A stretch of DNA of 64,000 nt, taken from the NCBI RefSeq assembly GCF_027596085.1, contig NC_072472.1:9126219-9190218 (forward strand), read 5' to 3'. Below are positions 40,532 to 52,085 of this stretch, piece after piece. Position numbers and translations under genes: made by a program. This DNA is from Anoplopoma fimbria. Its lineage: Eukaryota > Chordata > Actinopteri > Perciformes > Anoplopomatidae. How positions within the stretch are numbered: position 1 is the first letter of the stretch; each line of letters opens with the position of its first letter. The notes under the pieces were generated by a model. That model saw only the letters and a program-made list of their open reading frames with translations. It did not search any database and was not told where the DNA came from.

Positions 40532-40565
40532 TATATTATATATATATATATATATATGTATATAT
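40532..40565. repeat. Short (TA)n tract
   Basis: An imperfect TA-rich array with one TG interruption near 40557. No gene is associated. Confidence 0.95.
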
Positions 40566-43418
40566 GATGGAGAGCATTGTGAAACATGTCAGTCCAGATT
40601 CCCTGGGTCTCTGGGATTAACTAGATTAAGATCGGGTGACCGATTTAGGACGCCATTATATGATTAGAATGTATCCATTCAGTGACCCATTACGCCCTGT
40701 ATTGTGGTATCGGCATCTGTTATGTTTCTCCAGTAATTTACATACTTTTTTCCTCTAATGTATCACCTGTCTTCATTTTCTTACAATGCTATTTTATTTT
40801 ATTTCATATTTTGATGTTTTCTGTGACTAATATAACTAAAGCAGCATCATGTGATTGATATCCAAAGACCAATAGGGAGGAATATCACAGCAGGACATTG
40901 GTTTTACCTCCCACTCTACAGTGACTTATCTCATTTCCTCATTGTGTGTGGAGCCGCTCTGAGGAAGAACTTTGGTACGGTGCTACGCATTGTAATATCT
41001 TTCCAGGTCAATTGATATTCTGCCTGAGCCTAGGGATAAACACGGCTCTTGCTGTCTCTCACATTTACATTCTGACCAGTTTATAATGCTTTAAAGAACA
41101 ACACAAATCTGTTTGCATAGGGAGACACAGACCAGTCCTACCTATCAATTGCAGTTCTAACACATTATAATGTTTTAATCGGTTATGATGATGTTTTTAC
41201 CCTCAGCATTGCCTCCTCCTTCCTTCATACCCATCATCATCCGAACACCTGATGACCCCCGCACTGATGAAGCCGCTCTAAATGGGATTCAGTCACCCCA
41301 ACCCATGGAGGGCCCACATCTGTAATTAATCACTCAATGTTTTGAAACACAAACTGCCTGTAAATGTCAAAAGAGTTAAAATTTAGAGACTCATGCTTGG
41401 GGGGATGTTGCTTTTGACAAGTTCAGTTGATAATGGTTCTATCACTCTATTGTTGTGTTATGTGTGTTATCAAACATTGAAAAAATGTCACTTTAAAAAG
41501 GTTACTTTGCAAATTTTAGTCATATTCACCGCATGTGTTAAACATGACATATATTATCATTTTAGAGACAAGTTAGGCTATGGCATCATTTGGCATGTAA
41601 GTAGTGTTATGCCGTTTAATAATCCCATTGTTAATATTTGTATTTGTCCATTAATTACTTTTTTCAGTCAACAGCATTAACACATCTACATTTTTCTGAC
41701 AAAAATGTAATACTTGTAAGCTATAAATACGGTTGTATGTGCTACAGCCACTCTGGTAGGTTTATATGGCTTTAAATGTCCTTTATTAGATCAAACTCTT
41801 GGAGCGTTCCCATTTTGCAAGTAAAAACTAAACGAAATAAATGTTGGCTGGCATGTGAACAACAAATCAAGTTGTTTTCATTTTAACACGAGATAAGTAG
41901 AAAAAGAGCAAACTGAAATGGAATCAAGCTGTCAAACTGTTTATGCCGCACAATGAACCAAAAGTAATAAAGCAGCTCCTACGGGACTGTGTCCATACAT
42001 TTATTCATATTTGAAATCATAACAGCAGAAGCATGTATGAAAAGATGGACACATAAACACAGATCGAAAGAGCATCTGTATGCCAGATGAAGGGACGCAT
42101 GAACAGTTCAACCACGATACATGCACATGCTCACTTGTTCAGAGTAAACACAGTACATGCACACATGAACGAACACGTTGTATAACGCCTTAGGCAAAAG
42201 CCACATTCACACATTTTACACTTTACAGGCCTTGTTCAAAGGAGACAAACAGGTCATCCGAACAAACATTAAAGGCCAATTTCTGCAAACCCATATAATC
42301 TCCTGCGTTTGACCAATAACTCCCATGTGTGGGCAGCAATGAGGCAGAGACGGGGACAAGCGTAAAAATTGGCAAGCTTTGATTCCTGCCTTTTGTGGCC
42401 ACTACTAGTGTAGCCGAGCTTCACAGATGTCAGCCGCTTGATTAATCCTACCGTTGGCTGACTCCCTCCTATTTTGCTGTGTAGTGTGTGCTCTTTCAAA
42501 ATGCAACCCCCTTCCAAATGTGCAGCACAAACCACAGCAGCAAAGGTAGCCATCCAGTTAGCAGCAGAATACTAAAAAAGAAAAAATAAAGAAAATGACG
42601 TCAACAAAAATAATGTGCAAAACATCTGCAAATTGTGTTTTTTCCAATATCTCAAAACACTTAAAACGCAAAATCATGGTATTTCAAGTGTCTTATTGAA
42701 CACTGATTGCGTCGTGAATTGAGTGCTGCCTATGACAAATGCAATTGGTTGCTTGCTGATGAACCCCAAATACCTAAGCTCAAAATGGGCTCCAAACCCT
42801 GTCTTCTATTTTTACACTGTAAAAACCCTGAGTCTCTGGGTCCACTAAAGTTTCGACTCTAAATTATGTATGATTCAACAACGATATTTAAATGAACCTA
42901 CTGGCGATGTATGCTGCATGAAAAGCTAATTATGCATGCATGTGTGTGAAATACCACAAATAATTGAATGAGTCACACATTCTCCTGGGTGAGCAATAGT
43001 AAGAATTGAATTGTGTAGCTTGTATGTTAGAACAAAGAGATGCCTGAGTGTTAATTAAACAAAACTCTTCACTGCAAATGTACAGAACAACATTCAGATG
43101 GATCAGACACTTAAGAGGACATATAAACTGGATGAGTAAGTGTTAGGAAATTGAGGATAACATGAAAGTGCAGTAAAACAGGTAGAGGAACTGCAAGAGA
43201 AGGCTTGATCTGGTGGAAGGTAGCAGAGATGAGTGATGATAAGTGGCTATGCATCTGTGGAGACTCTGAATGTGTGTGTGTGTGTGCTGGTGTGAGATTG
43301 TGTGATTGGCTGCTGGAGTGAATGCAGGGTGCAGACGAGCAGAGCAGAGGTTGAATGCGGTGCCAAGGTTTGATTAGATTCTGGGGCCTAGCAGGTGTGG
43401 CTAAATTAGCGTGCATGG

Positions 43419-43420
<2 letters not shown>
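40566..43420. other. Low-copy non-coding DNA
   Basis: No gene was found. Two blocks are compositionally complex and repeat-free: about 40920-41060 (GAGCCGCTCTGAGGAAG, GGTACGGTGCTACGCATTG) and about 42270-42560 (GACCAATAACTCCC, GATTAATCCTACCG). They are possible conserved non-coding elements. A short (TG)n run is at 43272-43286. The antisense 94-codon frame at 42269-42553 has no domain. Confidence 0.45.

Positions 43421-43510
<90 letters not shown>
43421..43510. repeat. (GT)45 microsatellite
   Basis: A 90-bp uninterrupted GT array, among the longest pure dinucleotide arrays in the window. It is probably highly polymorphic. No gene is associated. Confidence 0.98.
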
Positions 43511-43511
<1 letters not shown>

Positions 43512-44867
43512 GTTGACGGCATGTGGTGAAGATGGAGTGAAGGTATAAACCAGGTGGCTGTGACTGTCGGAGTGTTTTAATATATGTGGGGGAGCTTGGA
43601 AGACAACAGGGAGCTTAGGAAGGTGCTATTAAAAGGGTTGGGCTAGGATGGCAGAGAGAAGTTCAAGAGAAAACATAAGTTGGGTATGTCGCAGTAAGGT
43701 CTTATTGTTTTTGTGCGTTTATCCTGAAGTTGTTGCTGAGAATAATCACTTTTGTGTGTAACATGGCAATTAGAAGAGAAATAATTCAGCCGTGGTAGGG
43801 CAAAAAAGTGTGTGTTGTCAAGACACTCACATTAGGAAATGGTGTTTTTATACTTTTATATACAAGAACATCATAAATATGCATTATTTTGAGATGAAAA
43901 ACAAAAAAGAAATGTAAATAGCAAAAGGAATTACAATAAACACGACCAAGCTAATATTTTTGGAGCCCCATTAAAATGAGTGTTTTCATAGGAGCTCATG
44001 CTTTCATTCCCCATAATTTGCTTAATGCATCCAGGTCACTACATCAGCTGACATTTCATATAAATAGTTTTAAAAAGGCCAGAGGAAACCAAGGGCCTAT
44101 TATTGATGCAAGGTGAAATCAAACAAGCTGAAATATGTTTGTGTCAGCTGCGGTAATTATCTTATTAGACGATAAGTTAATGGTGTTTACAGTCAATTTG
44201 AAAAGACTAACTGATACCTTACTCACACAGCAGAATAGCGTGCAGGTAATCAACCCTAAAACAAATTAGTTTGGTTAAATTCTGGGTCAAAATTGTGTCT
44301 GCCAACTCTCTGGCGGCTTACAAATGGAGGAAAGTGTAAAAATACTTTTTCTCTAGGGATTAATAAACCATCACAATTGGGATATTCATGATAAAAATGG
44401 ACCAATAACAAAGATAAGACTATGGGTTGCTAATGGGTGGGGGGTTAGAGCCCACAGAATGTCCCCAAGACATTTGGTGAGGTTTGAGCCCGGGCAGGAA
44501 ATGCAAACGGAGAAGGATGTGAAGAGTATAGTGGGATTTAGTTAATTTGGGAAGAGGGGTATGCGGTGAGTGGAAGCAGGAAGCAAGCGGAAGGACGGGG
44601 AAAAAACAACAGGACAGAGACAGGAGGTAAATTGGAAAGTAAAGAGGAATGGAGGTTGGGGAGAGGAAGAGCGAGACATAAGGTGAGGCGGAGGGAGATG
44701 GAGAGGCAGGGGTGTTGAAAGGTGGACATCTCTGGCACGGTGTGGTTATGTGTCCTGGCACGGCTGCAGGACGGAGCAGTACACCTGCTCTCGGTCCAGT
44801 CCCTGTGGATCTACAGGCAGACTGTCATCCCTCACACTCTAACACACATTTACTAATCTTATACAGT

Positions 44868-44894
<27 letters not shown>
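44868..44894. repeat. Short (AC)n microsatellite
   Basis: About 13 AC units following the purine-rich tract. No gene is associated. Confidence 0.95.
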
Positions 44895-44900
<6 letters not shown>

Positions 44901-45687
44901 TGCTGTCATGCATGCATTTTGATTTTGCATCCATGTGTCCTCTAAGGCAACAGACCTAGTGTTGTTTCTGTTTTTACCTGAGGCTGTTCCTTTTTTCTAT
45001 TTGGTTATGAAACACGTAATTATTAGTGACAACAGCAGCTAAAATCCTAATAATTAATTAAACCTTTATTCATGCACAAGATGTGTTCCCTTTTGTTTCT
45101 GATCCTTACAACTTAGTTCAAGGCATGTTTTTTTATTTCTTTACCAATTTTTAACAAAACCCTGATGAATATTTAAAGGCATCACATCAACCTTCTTCTG
45201 ATGATAAAACACAGCTTAAAGTTGACCCCTATCACCCCAGCTGAGTAATAATAATTTACAAAACTCTCAAACACGGAAAACCTCCAGTGTAAGATATTAT
45301 TCTCAGACATCTGAAGTATCAAACAATAATTGTTATCTCGAGAATTAAATAGAAAAGTACGCCCATGCTGAGAGAACACGGTGGTGTGCTAAACATGCAC
45401 AATTGTTATGTTAATCATAAGAATTAAGCTAATTAAAACACTCATTACTCATTATTTACATTCCAACCAAACCACTTGAAATAGCATTTGGGAATAAGTT
45501 ATATGAACATTGATAACATTGATATTTCCTCATTAATATGCAAACATATGCACAATGCAACAAAACCCTATGGGGAACCTACTGTATGTTTTAATGTCAT
45601 ATATTGTTCTCCAGCCGCAGCCTTCACAAGGTTTCACAAGCTGACACACAGACGATGTACTGTCGCACGTGACGCGTACGAGACGAG

Positions 45688-45735
45688 AAAAACCAAGAGC
45701 AAAAAAACCAAGAGCAAAAAACCAAGAGCAAAAAA
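45688..45735. repeat. Three-copy A-rich minisatellite-like repeat
   Basis: Three tandem copies of a 14-15 bp unit built on ACCAAGAGCAAAA, differing only in the number of A residues. In the long plus-strand frame it would encode a Lys/Ser-rich repeat (KTKSKKTKSKK). Copy-number change by slippage at the A runs is expected. Confidence 0.9.
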
Positions 45736-48679
45736 GTTTATCAGAAAGAATCAGAATTTGATTGGTTCCCTTGACCCTAATGTCTCACTCTTTTCAATAA
45801 GTGAAAAAGTGACACTGCGCTGTGTTGCTTTGATGGCCTCCCGCCTTGAGCCAAGCCGGGGAAAACGACCATTGTGGACACAGGCTGTTGACCAGAGGCA
45901 ATCTCTCCATTGTGGCCAAATAGCCCACAGAGATGTAAACATTACATGGAAGAATGGCCTACTGATCGACCTCAGAGATTGCAAAGTGAAGGTCAATGGT
46001 TTGTCCAACAGCCTATCAGAGGAGTGTGTGTGTGACCGTGTGAATGTGTGGGTGTCAGAGTGGGGGGTGCATGTGATTGGAGTGCAGTTGAGGAAGGCGA
46101 CGGTGGTAAATTGAACCACCCAGTTTCGAAAAGGACTTAAAAGTGACTGTCACAAAGGATAAGCTTGATCTCTTCACTGCTGCATACCTGTGGGTAAAAC
46201 ACACACATGTGCGTCCACACTCACACTAACACGGCAGGCCGCAACGGGCCGCAGGTGTTGCCCGTGATATCTGCCTTCCTAATCTCACTTCACAGACAAG
46301 TTGGTGTTTGTAACTGCTGTTATGCTACTTAAAGTTCCTGTTGTATTAAGTCTTTACAAAGAGCATGTGTTAACCTAATCTTAAGCGAACCAACAACCAC
46401 TTTAGTCCTTCAAAATACATTTAGAAATATCCGACCCACTAGTTTTGACAGTTTTTTGTTTATTCTCTTCACTTCTTCCTCTGCTTTTGCCTTAAGGGAC
46501 ATTCATTTATTTCACCTAAGCGCTAGAAATTTTAATCTAGCACAGCAATTACAGTAGCGCTACCTTATGTTTAAGTTATTAAGGCATTGTATGAATATGG
46601 GTAGAGGCTAAGTCACTTCAAATTTGTAGGGAAATGAGCACCATTTGCATAACTCACTTGGCCGTGCTTTGCAATTATGCCCCCTGTTCCAACACATGCT
46701 GCATCGTTCTGCCTGTAAATTCAATTCGGGTGATAAGAGTGCCTTATGTATATACAGTTAATTGGCAGCAAATTCCCCAGTTCAATTTTCAATCGTTCCT
46801 CAATTACCGGAGGAATCATAGTGGCTTTTTCTTTACTCTTGCCTTCTCTGTTTTTACAAATAGCAGAGCTAGACATTTACTCAAACAATTGTTCCTTGGG
46901 CATTATCTAACCCTAAATAGAAAAGGAAGAGAAAGAAAGAAAAAAAATAGACAGGAGAAGTGATCAAGGAAAAAATGTGTGGCTCCTGCCATCCAGTGCT
47001 GTGTGCAAACGTCTGATACTGGGGGAGATTGCAGGCGACACAGCGTCTATGAGAGATCAAAGAGGCTCCTTGATTTGCTTTGCATACCTCAAACCCTATC
47101 AATAATGCATTTTCCTACCCTACCTGTCGGGCACAGGGCCCCCAAGTACACGCACGCATACATGCGCATAAACAATGGCCTACAGCAGTGCTTGGCATTT
47201 AACTTCACTGTCTGCTGAGCAGTTCAGGTGCAAAGATGGGTACAGGTTGACAGCTACCTCAGGGCTAGTGAAGAATGGTGAAGGAAGGTGAGAACTCTGG
47301 ATGAGATGCATTTAAACAGAACATGTTCCACTAACTAGACTGTCGTCTCTGTGATCAATCTATTGGCCATGACTTAGAGATCTCTATAAAGGCAAATGGA
47401 AATTAAGCTGTAAATAGTAAAACTTCTTTGGGTGAGAACAGTGATTCACAGAAATAATAGGTGAATTTCTATTCATATTATTCATTGCAGTTTTTGATAT
47501 ATTTGCCCATGTGATCATGAATGATACAATAGAGGTGTGCACAAATAAGACTGGCGGTAGCATAGAGTTTAGAGACACAGAAGTTCTAACAGTATGTTCA
47601 CGTCCTTGGACAGGGTGGGGAATAATTAAGCTTGGAAAGTGAATAACTAACTACTTCACAGACCCATTTTTGTTCAGGTGACCTTGGAAAGAGCGCTTCA
47701 CCCCACTGATTCCAGAGCAGATGCTCATTGGCCGGCAGGACTGCAGTTGCACTGGGCTGTTCACTGGTTGAATAAACCTTTAAAGGGGATCTGAAGGGGT
47801 AGAATAGAAAAATAAACATTTTTCTACTTCAATATATACTGAACTTATGAATTCACCAATTTTTTATATGATATATGATAGAGCTTGACTAAGGATGTTT
47901 TGCAAAAGGGTACTTTGTTAGCACATAATTGTTGATGGTCCCACTGCTTATTCTAATAATTGGGTGTATGACCTTTCCAGTATAGAATTGTGTGTCTAAC
48001 TCCTCGGACTCCCTCTCACCAGTGGCTGGATATTCATTAATGGCGTCAATGCTAAACCAACAGTATTGAGTGGACTTACTTTGATCAATGAATTCTGTGC
48101 CTTGTTTTGCATGTTTATAGTCATTTCCATGTGCATGTTGGAAATGTTAGATTTCAAGTAGTTTTTTTCAAACAGATTGTTCTAATGATAAAAAAGCATC
48201 AGAAAAAAAGACCTTGGATGGACAAAATGAGAAAAAGTGCCTCAGCTAAAAGCAGATTAAAGCTGCGGCATGACATATAATATTCTTTTGTTGTTGTTTT
48301 TTCACGACAGCGAAATAAAAAATATCCATTAGGGAAACAAGGTTGCATCCATTAGGTGATCTTATTTATATCAATTTTTCTTACATAAATATATATTTTC
48401 CAGCATTTCACTGGCTGCCCAATATTCTACTTATCAGTCATATGCCTACAGTATCAGGGAATCATTTTACCCTAAGGTTATGTACAACTGGGTATTTAAT
48501 GATAATGCCAATAGTTATAAAAAGGATTTAAAAAAGGAAAAAAAAAATAATGCATGAAAAAATACAGAGCATACTCTCAGTCTGCACCCAGAGCAGGAAA
48601 TTATGCAAACAACTTAAGCAAGACAGATATCCCCGTGGCATGACCGATTCCCTCGTGCTTGGCTCCTCCTTAAATGTAT

Positions 48680-49006
48680 GTTTTTGTACCATAGTCAGTA
48701 CTTTACCTACAGTAGATGACAGTCAACATGCCACTAAATGCATCGCTGTGGACGGGGGGCAGAAGCCACCTAAAAGAAATGCTCACTTAAAAAAGAGATA
48801 TATTTGTAATCATTTCAACACCTTTACGACGAGGAACTGAAGCCATTCTCCCAACTCCTGTGATTCTGCGAGGTTAAATTAATGTCTGGTAGCTTAAAAG
48901 TCTGGTAGCTTAAAAGAGAGCATAAATAACATTTTCAGTTCCATGTGGATATAGATAAATACTTTTTATGCAACCCCACTTCAAAAAATCCGAACTATAC
49001 CTTTAA
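48680..49006 (+). mobile_element. MITE-like non-autonomous DNA element, TTAA-flanked
   Basis: Landmarks in order are CCATAGTCAGTACTTTACCT, ACAGTAGATGACAGTC, ATGCATCGCTGTGGACGGGG, GCCACCTAAAAGAAATGC and CTTAAAAAAG. The right end contains ATGCAACCCCACTTCAAAAA and TCCGAACTATACCTTTAA. Its complement, TTAAAGGTATAGTTCGGA, is the terminal inverted repeat of an element I remember as very common in percomorph genomes. The left terminal repeat is eroded here (only about TTAAATGTATG... remains). The TTAA edge would fit a piggyBac-type target site, but the superfamily is not established. There is no transposase; the 96-codon open frame overlapping it is an artefact. Confidence 0.65.
48885..48916. repeat. 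Perfect 16-bp tandem duplication inside the MITE
   Basis: TCTGGTAGCTTAAAAG occurs twice in direct, uninterrupted succession. Perfect identity suggests a recent duplication after the element inserted, or an assembly or polymorphic indel site. Confidence 0.95.
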
Positions 49007-50632
49007 GGCACGGGCAGGGAAATGTTGCAGCTCATGTAGAAAGATTCATGGGTCACTGAAGCATCGAGGTGCTTAAATAAACATAGCACAGAATGCACAC
49101 AGTCACACAAATTCTACTCTCTGCGTGGATGTGTAACGATCAGGACTGGAGTTTTCTGACAGAGCTATTATTTTCCCCTTTCTCACTGACATCACCATAG
49201 ATACATATAGCCATAGATATGGATAATAAGCAGGATGAGTTCATACATAGTTTCGTGTTAGCACCGGCTCATACAGTATGTATTTAGCACCCATCAGAAT
49301 TTGTAGCTATGTATAACAGCCATTAAACTGTAATAGACGGAAAACACCTCGATCCACCATTAGAGCCTCTTCCAGTATAATGAGGAGGTCATAAAAAGTG
49401 ATGAACCTGATAACGATTAGCCTAATTTGTTTCCTGAATTAACGGAGCGAAGACATGCAGCTTAAGCAAAAAAAGATGTGGACTTGGAAATCAAAGTGTA
49501 ATCACAAAAGTCTGAAAGTACTGTGATAAGCCAGTATCTTGATGATGAGAAAGGAAAAGAAGAGTGCCTTTGTGATGTATTTTTTTTTTGTGTGTGCAAT
49601 AGCTGGAAGGCGTGCTTCTGAGTTTCATTTCATTTCACATCGTGTTTCATGCTGAAGAAAGAAGAGTGGAGGCAGGTCTTTAATGTCAAGGTACAATATC
49701 CCACCATGACATTTTGAATTCTTTCGTCTATTATTTCCGATCTTCAGGAATTTGTCATCAAAATGTTTGCAACAAGAGAAAGTTTCTCTTTCTTCACATA
49801 TGGTTATGGTCAAATGTCCATCTGATGATGAGAGGGATGTAGGCAAGATTGGATTTATGCTTTAGAATTGTTTCTGGTGTCAGTAATTATATAATAAAGC
49901 AAAGTATGCCCTATTTTGTAAATAATCATATTGACTCTTGTTTCATCTTGGTTACTTTGGTTCTTTTACCATCTTCTCCATTGGCCTAGAGTTCAAAAGT
50001 CCAAATGTGCCATTCCAGGAAAAGGTAGCAGCATAATAAACAATCCTTGAGATAAATCCAAGGCTTGAGTGTATCAAATTTTAATCTGGGGATCTGGCCT
50101 TCCTCTAGAAAAATCTCTATAAACAACAAATGTGATCTGCCAAAACTGTCTGATGGTTCAGTGTAATCTGTAAATCACAGCATGATAGTACCAAACCAGA
50201 AAGTACTTATTTGTTTGAGTTGAAGGGGCAGACTAAGCAGATGGATCAGTTTAAGTTAGATAATAAAACGGGTGAAATATACTCTCATTTGGAGGTGCGA
50301 GATACGTCTTAAACTGTCCACACAGATGCTGCACATTAACATCCCTCAATGTGTAAAATGGACTTAAGCAAAGTGAATACTTTCTCATCCAAATTTACAC
50401 ACACTTGACTTCGCCGCAGCTTCTAACATGACCTTAGTCATCATCACAGAGCCAGCACATGTGCACACAGAAGACATGCACACCCAGTCATGCGTGCACA
50501 CTCATACACACACACTCAAGACACACACTGCAGACCATACATATTAATGAGAGATCAACATCATCTTTATCCCACTAAGCTTTTGCCCTTTTCTCATGTA
50601 CAGCAAAGGACAGAGACTTGTCATGCATGAGC

Positions 50633-50637
<5 letters not shown>
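49007..50637. other. Low-copy non-coding DNA
   Basis: No gene, RNA gene or recognised repeat, apart from a T-rich run at 49580-49589 and CA-rich strings near 50463-50530 that lead up to the adjacent AC array. Confidence 0.55.

Positions 50638-50713
<76 letters not shown>
50638..50713. repeat. (AC)n microsatellite, about 38 units
   Basis: A nearly pure AC array preceded by CACACG. The His-Thr open frame through it is an artefact. Confidence 0.98.
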
Positions 50714-50715
<2 letters not shown>

Positions 50716-51830
50716 AATCACACTAACAGTCACAAAACTGCAGCATTGTTGTTCTCCTTCTGCCCACTTTATTCACACACAAGCTGGCACTGACAGCAAC
50801 ACATGGCAGTGAAGGCTGAAGAGTGCCCCCTGCTGTTAGACTGAGTCCGAAGTCCTTCCACCTGGTCCTGGTCATTCCACTGCTCTGTCTCTCTATTAAC
50901 AGAGGCTTACTCGGAGGTGGAGGGGAGGTGGATGTCATACTGCAGCTGCCAGAGTAACAAAACCACAGGCAACCCCGACTGGGCAAGAAACCGAGTGGGA
51001 GCGCAAGAAAAGGGCCGGTAAAGTAGGTACGAGGATTTAGGCAGTGGCCAGAAGAAGTGAGGGCAGCGGAACTCCAAAGGGAGGAAAGATAAAGTGAAGA
51101 AAGAAGAGTAGAGCTAATTCCATGAAAGAGGGGAAGTCTTGGGGGAGTTGAGAGGCATGCTGGGAAACCTGGCAAGAGAGAAGGGGATCTGCAGGAGAAG
51201 ATGGAGGGTCTAGAGAGGAGGGGGAGAAGTACAGGGCGTTAGCTGCCTTCCAGTACGGTTTCTGAAACCTAGGAATCTATCGGTTAAATGGTTTGCACAG
51301 ACTGCTTTCAGATACATTTGACATCCAACAACCTCCCTCCCAGGGTAAAATGTTTATCTAATATCCTTCACAAGTACAGTGTGAGTCTCATTTATGCATC
51401 TCATCCGCTCCAGTAACTTTTCCTAAGCTCACACAACAAACTAGCTCTTAATTAGATCAGAAATAACTCAACACTTCATTAGCAAAGGGCAGAGAACATT
51501 TAATGTGTTGTTGTTCAATAGCATGAGAGACTTGCACAAAGCCCTAATCAGATAGAAACAAACATTGCCATAAATGAATAAATAAATAAATAAATAAGAT
51601 GTTATATCACAGTCCAACACATCTAATCCAATTACAACCAAATTGGCATCGTTTTTTTTAGTCTAAAACAAGCAGGTGATCAAGAAGACTTGACACTGGT
51701 CTTAAAATAACTCTTTGGCTTCATGAATGCAATTTCATTATCATGTTCTAAATAAGAGTGTTTTTGGGCTATTTTTTTTTCTTCACGCCAGACACATACA
51801 CACGTCACAGCAGAAAAAGTAAACGTGTAA
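50714..51830. other. Non-coding DNA, partly purine-rich
   Basis: No gene was supported. The plus strand is G/A-rich from about 50980 to 51240. This produces a 150-codon antisense frame at 50723-51175 of Ser/Leu/Pro-rich composition with no known domain. An (AATA)n run lies at 51576-51598. Confidence 0.45.
50823..50836 (-). promoter_or_regulatory. CTCF-like motif, minus strand, 13 of 14
   Basis: On the minus strand the site reads ACAGCAGGGGGCAC, matching CCASYAGRKGGCRS at all but the first position. Orientation is convergent with the plus-strand site at 30366. Motif seen; binding inferred. Confidence 0.3.
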
Positions 51831-52085
51831 TTAAAGCTGCACTACTCAATGCTTGTATATATAACAATGGATCAAATGCTGTGTTATGTGAAAGGGGTCA
51901 ATGGTTGGGGCAAACCACCGAACTCAGCTGCTCCCTTCACCTCTATACGCATACATCTTCCAGGTGGACAGAAACACAACTGAAAATAAAAGCTAAAGTT
52001 TGCTCTGTGTGTTTTATGCACACATCATTTTTTAAGGAGTGAACAGGTCGTGTTCTTGCCCCCAAGTGGTCAAAAAACAATGTCT
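51831..52085 (+). mobile_element. Possible MITE-like dispersed repeat
   Basis: The left edge TTAAAGCTGCACTACTCAAT is followed by ACAATGGATCAAATGCTGTG, TTATGTGAAAGGGGTCAATG and CAAACCACCGAACTCAGCTG. Near the right side is GCCCCCAAGTGGTCAAAAAA. This order resembles a dispersed percomorph element I remember that begins TTAAAGCTGCA and ends in its complement, but the expected right terminus is absent here. Assignment is tentative. Confidence 0.35.

Larger units (their letters stand above)
43511..48679. other. Non-coding DNA with purine-rich tract and longest open frame
   Basis: No gene was supported. A strongly purine-rich plus strand runs from about 44510 to 44730. The longest open frame in the window (208 codons, 45488-46114) lies here. 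It contains a three-copy tandem repeat and no recognisable domain, and a 122-codon frame opposes it on the other strand, so I regard it as chance. The AT-rich remainder shows no repeat family I recognise. Confidence 0.45.

Noticed and set aside
45488..46114. 208-codon plus-strand open frame as a gene
   Set aside because: No recognisable domain, contains a slippage-prone tandem repeat, is opposed by a 122-codon frame on the other strand, and its length is only slightly above what chance gives in 64 kb.
50723..51175. 150-codon minus-strand open frame
   Set aside because: Ser/Leu/Pro-rich composition follows from the purine-rich plus strand; no domain or splice context.
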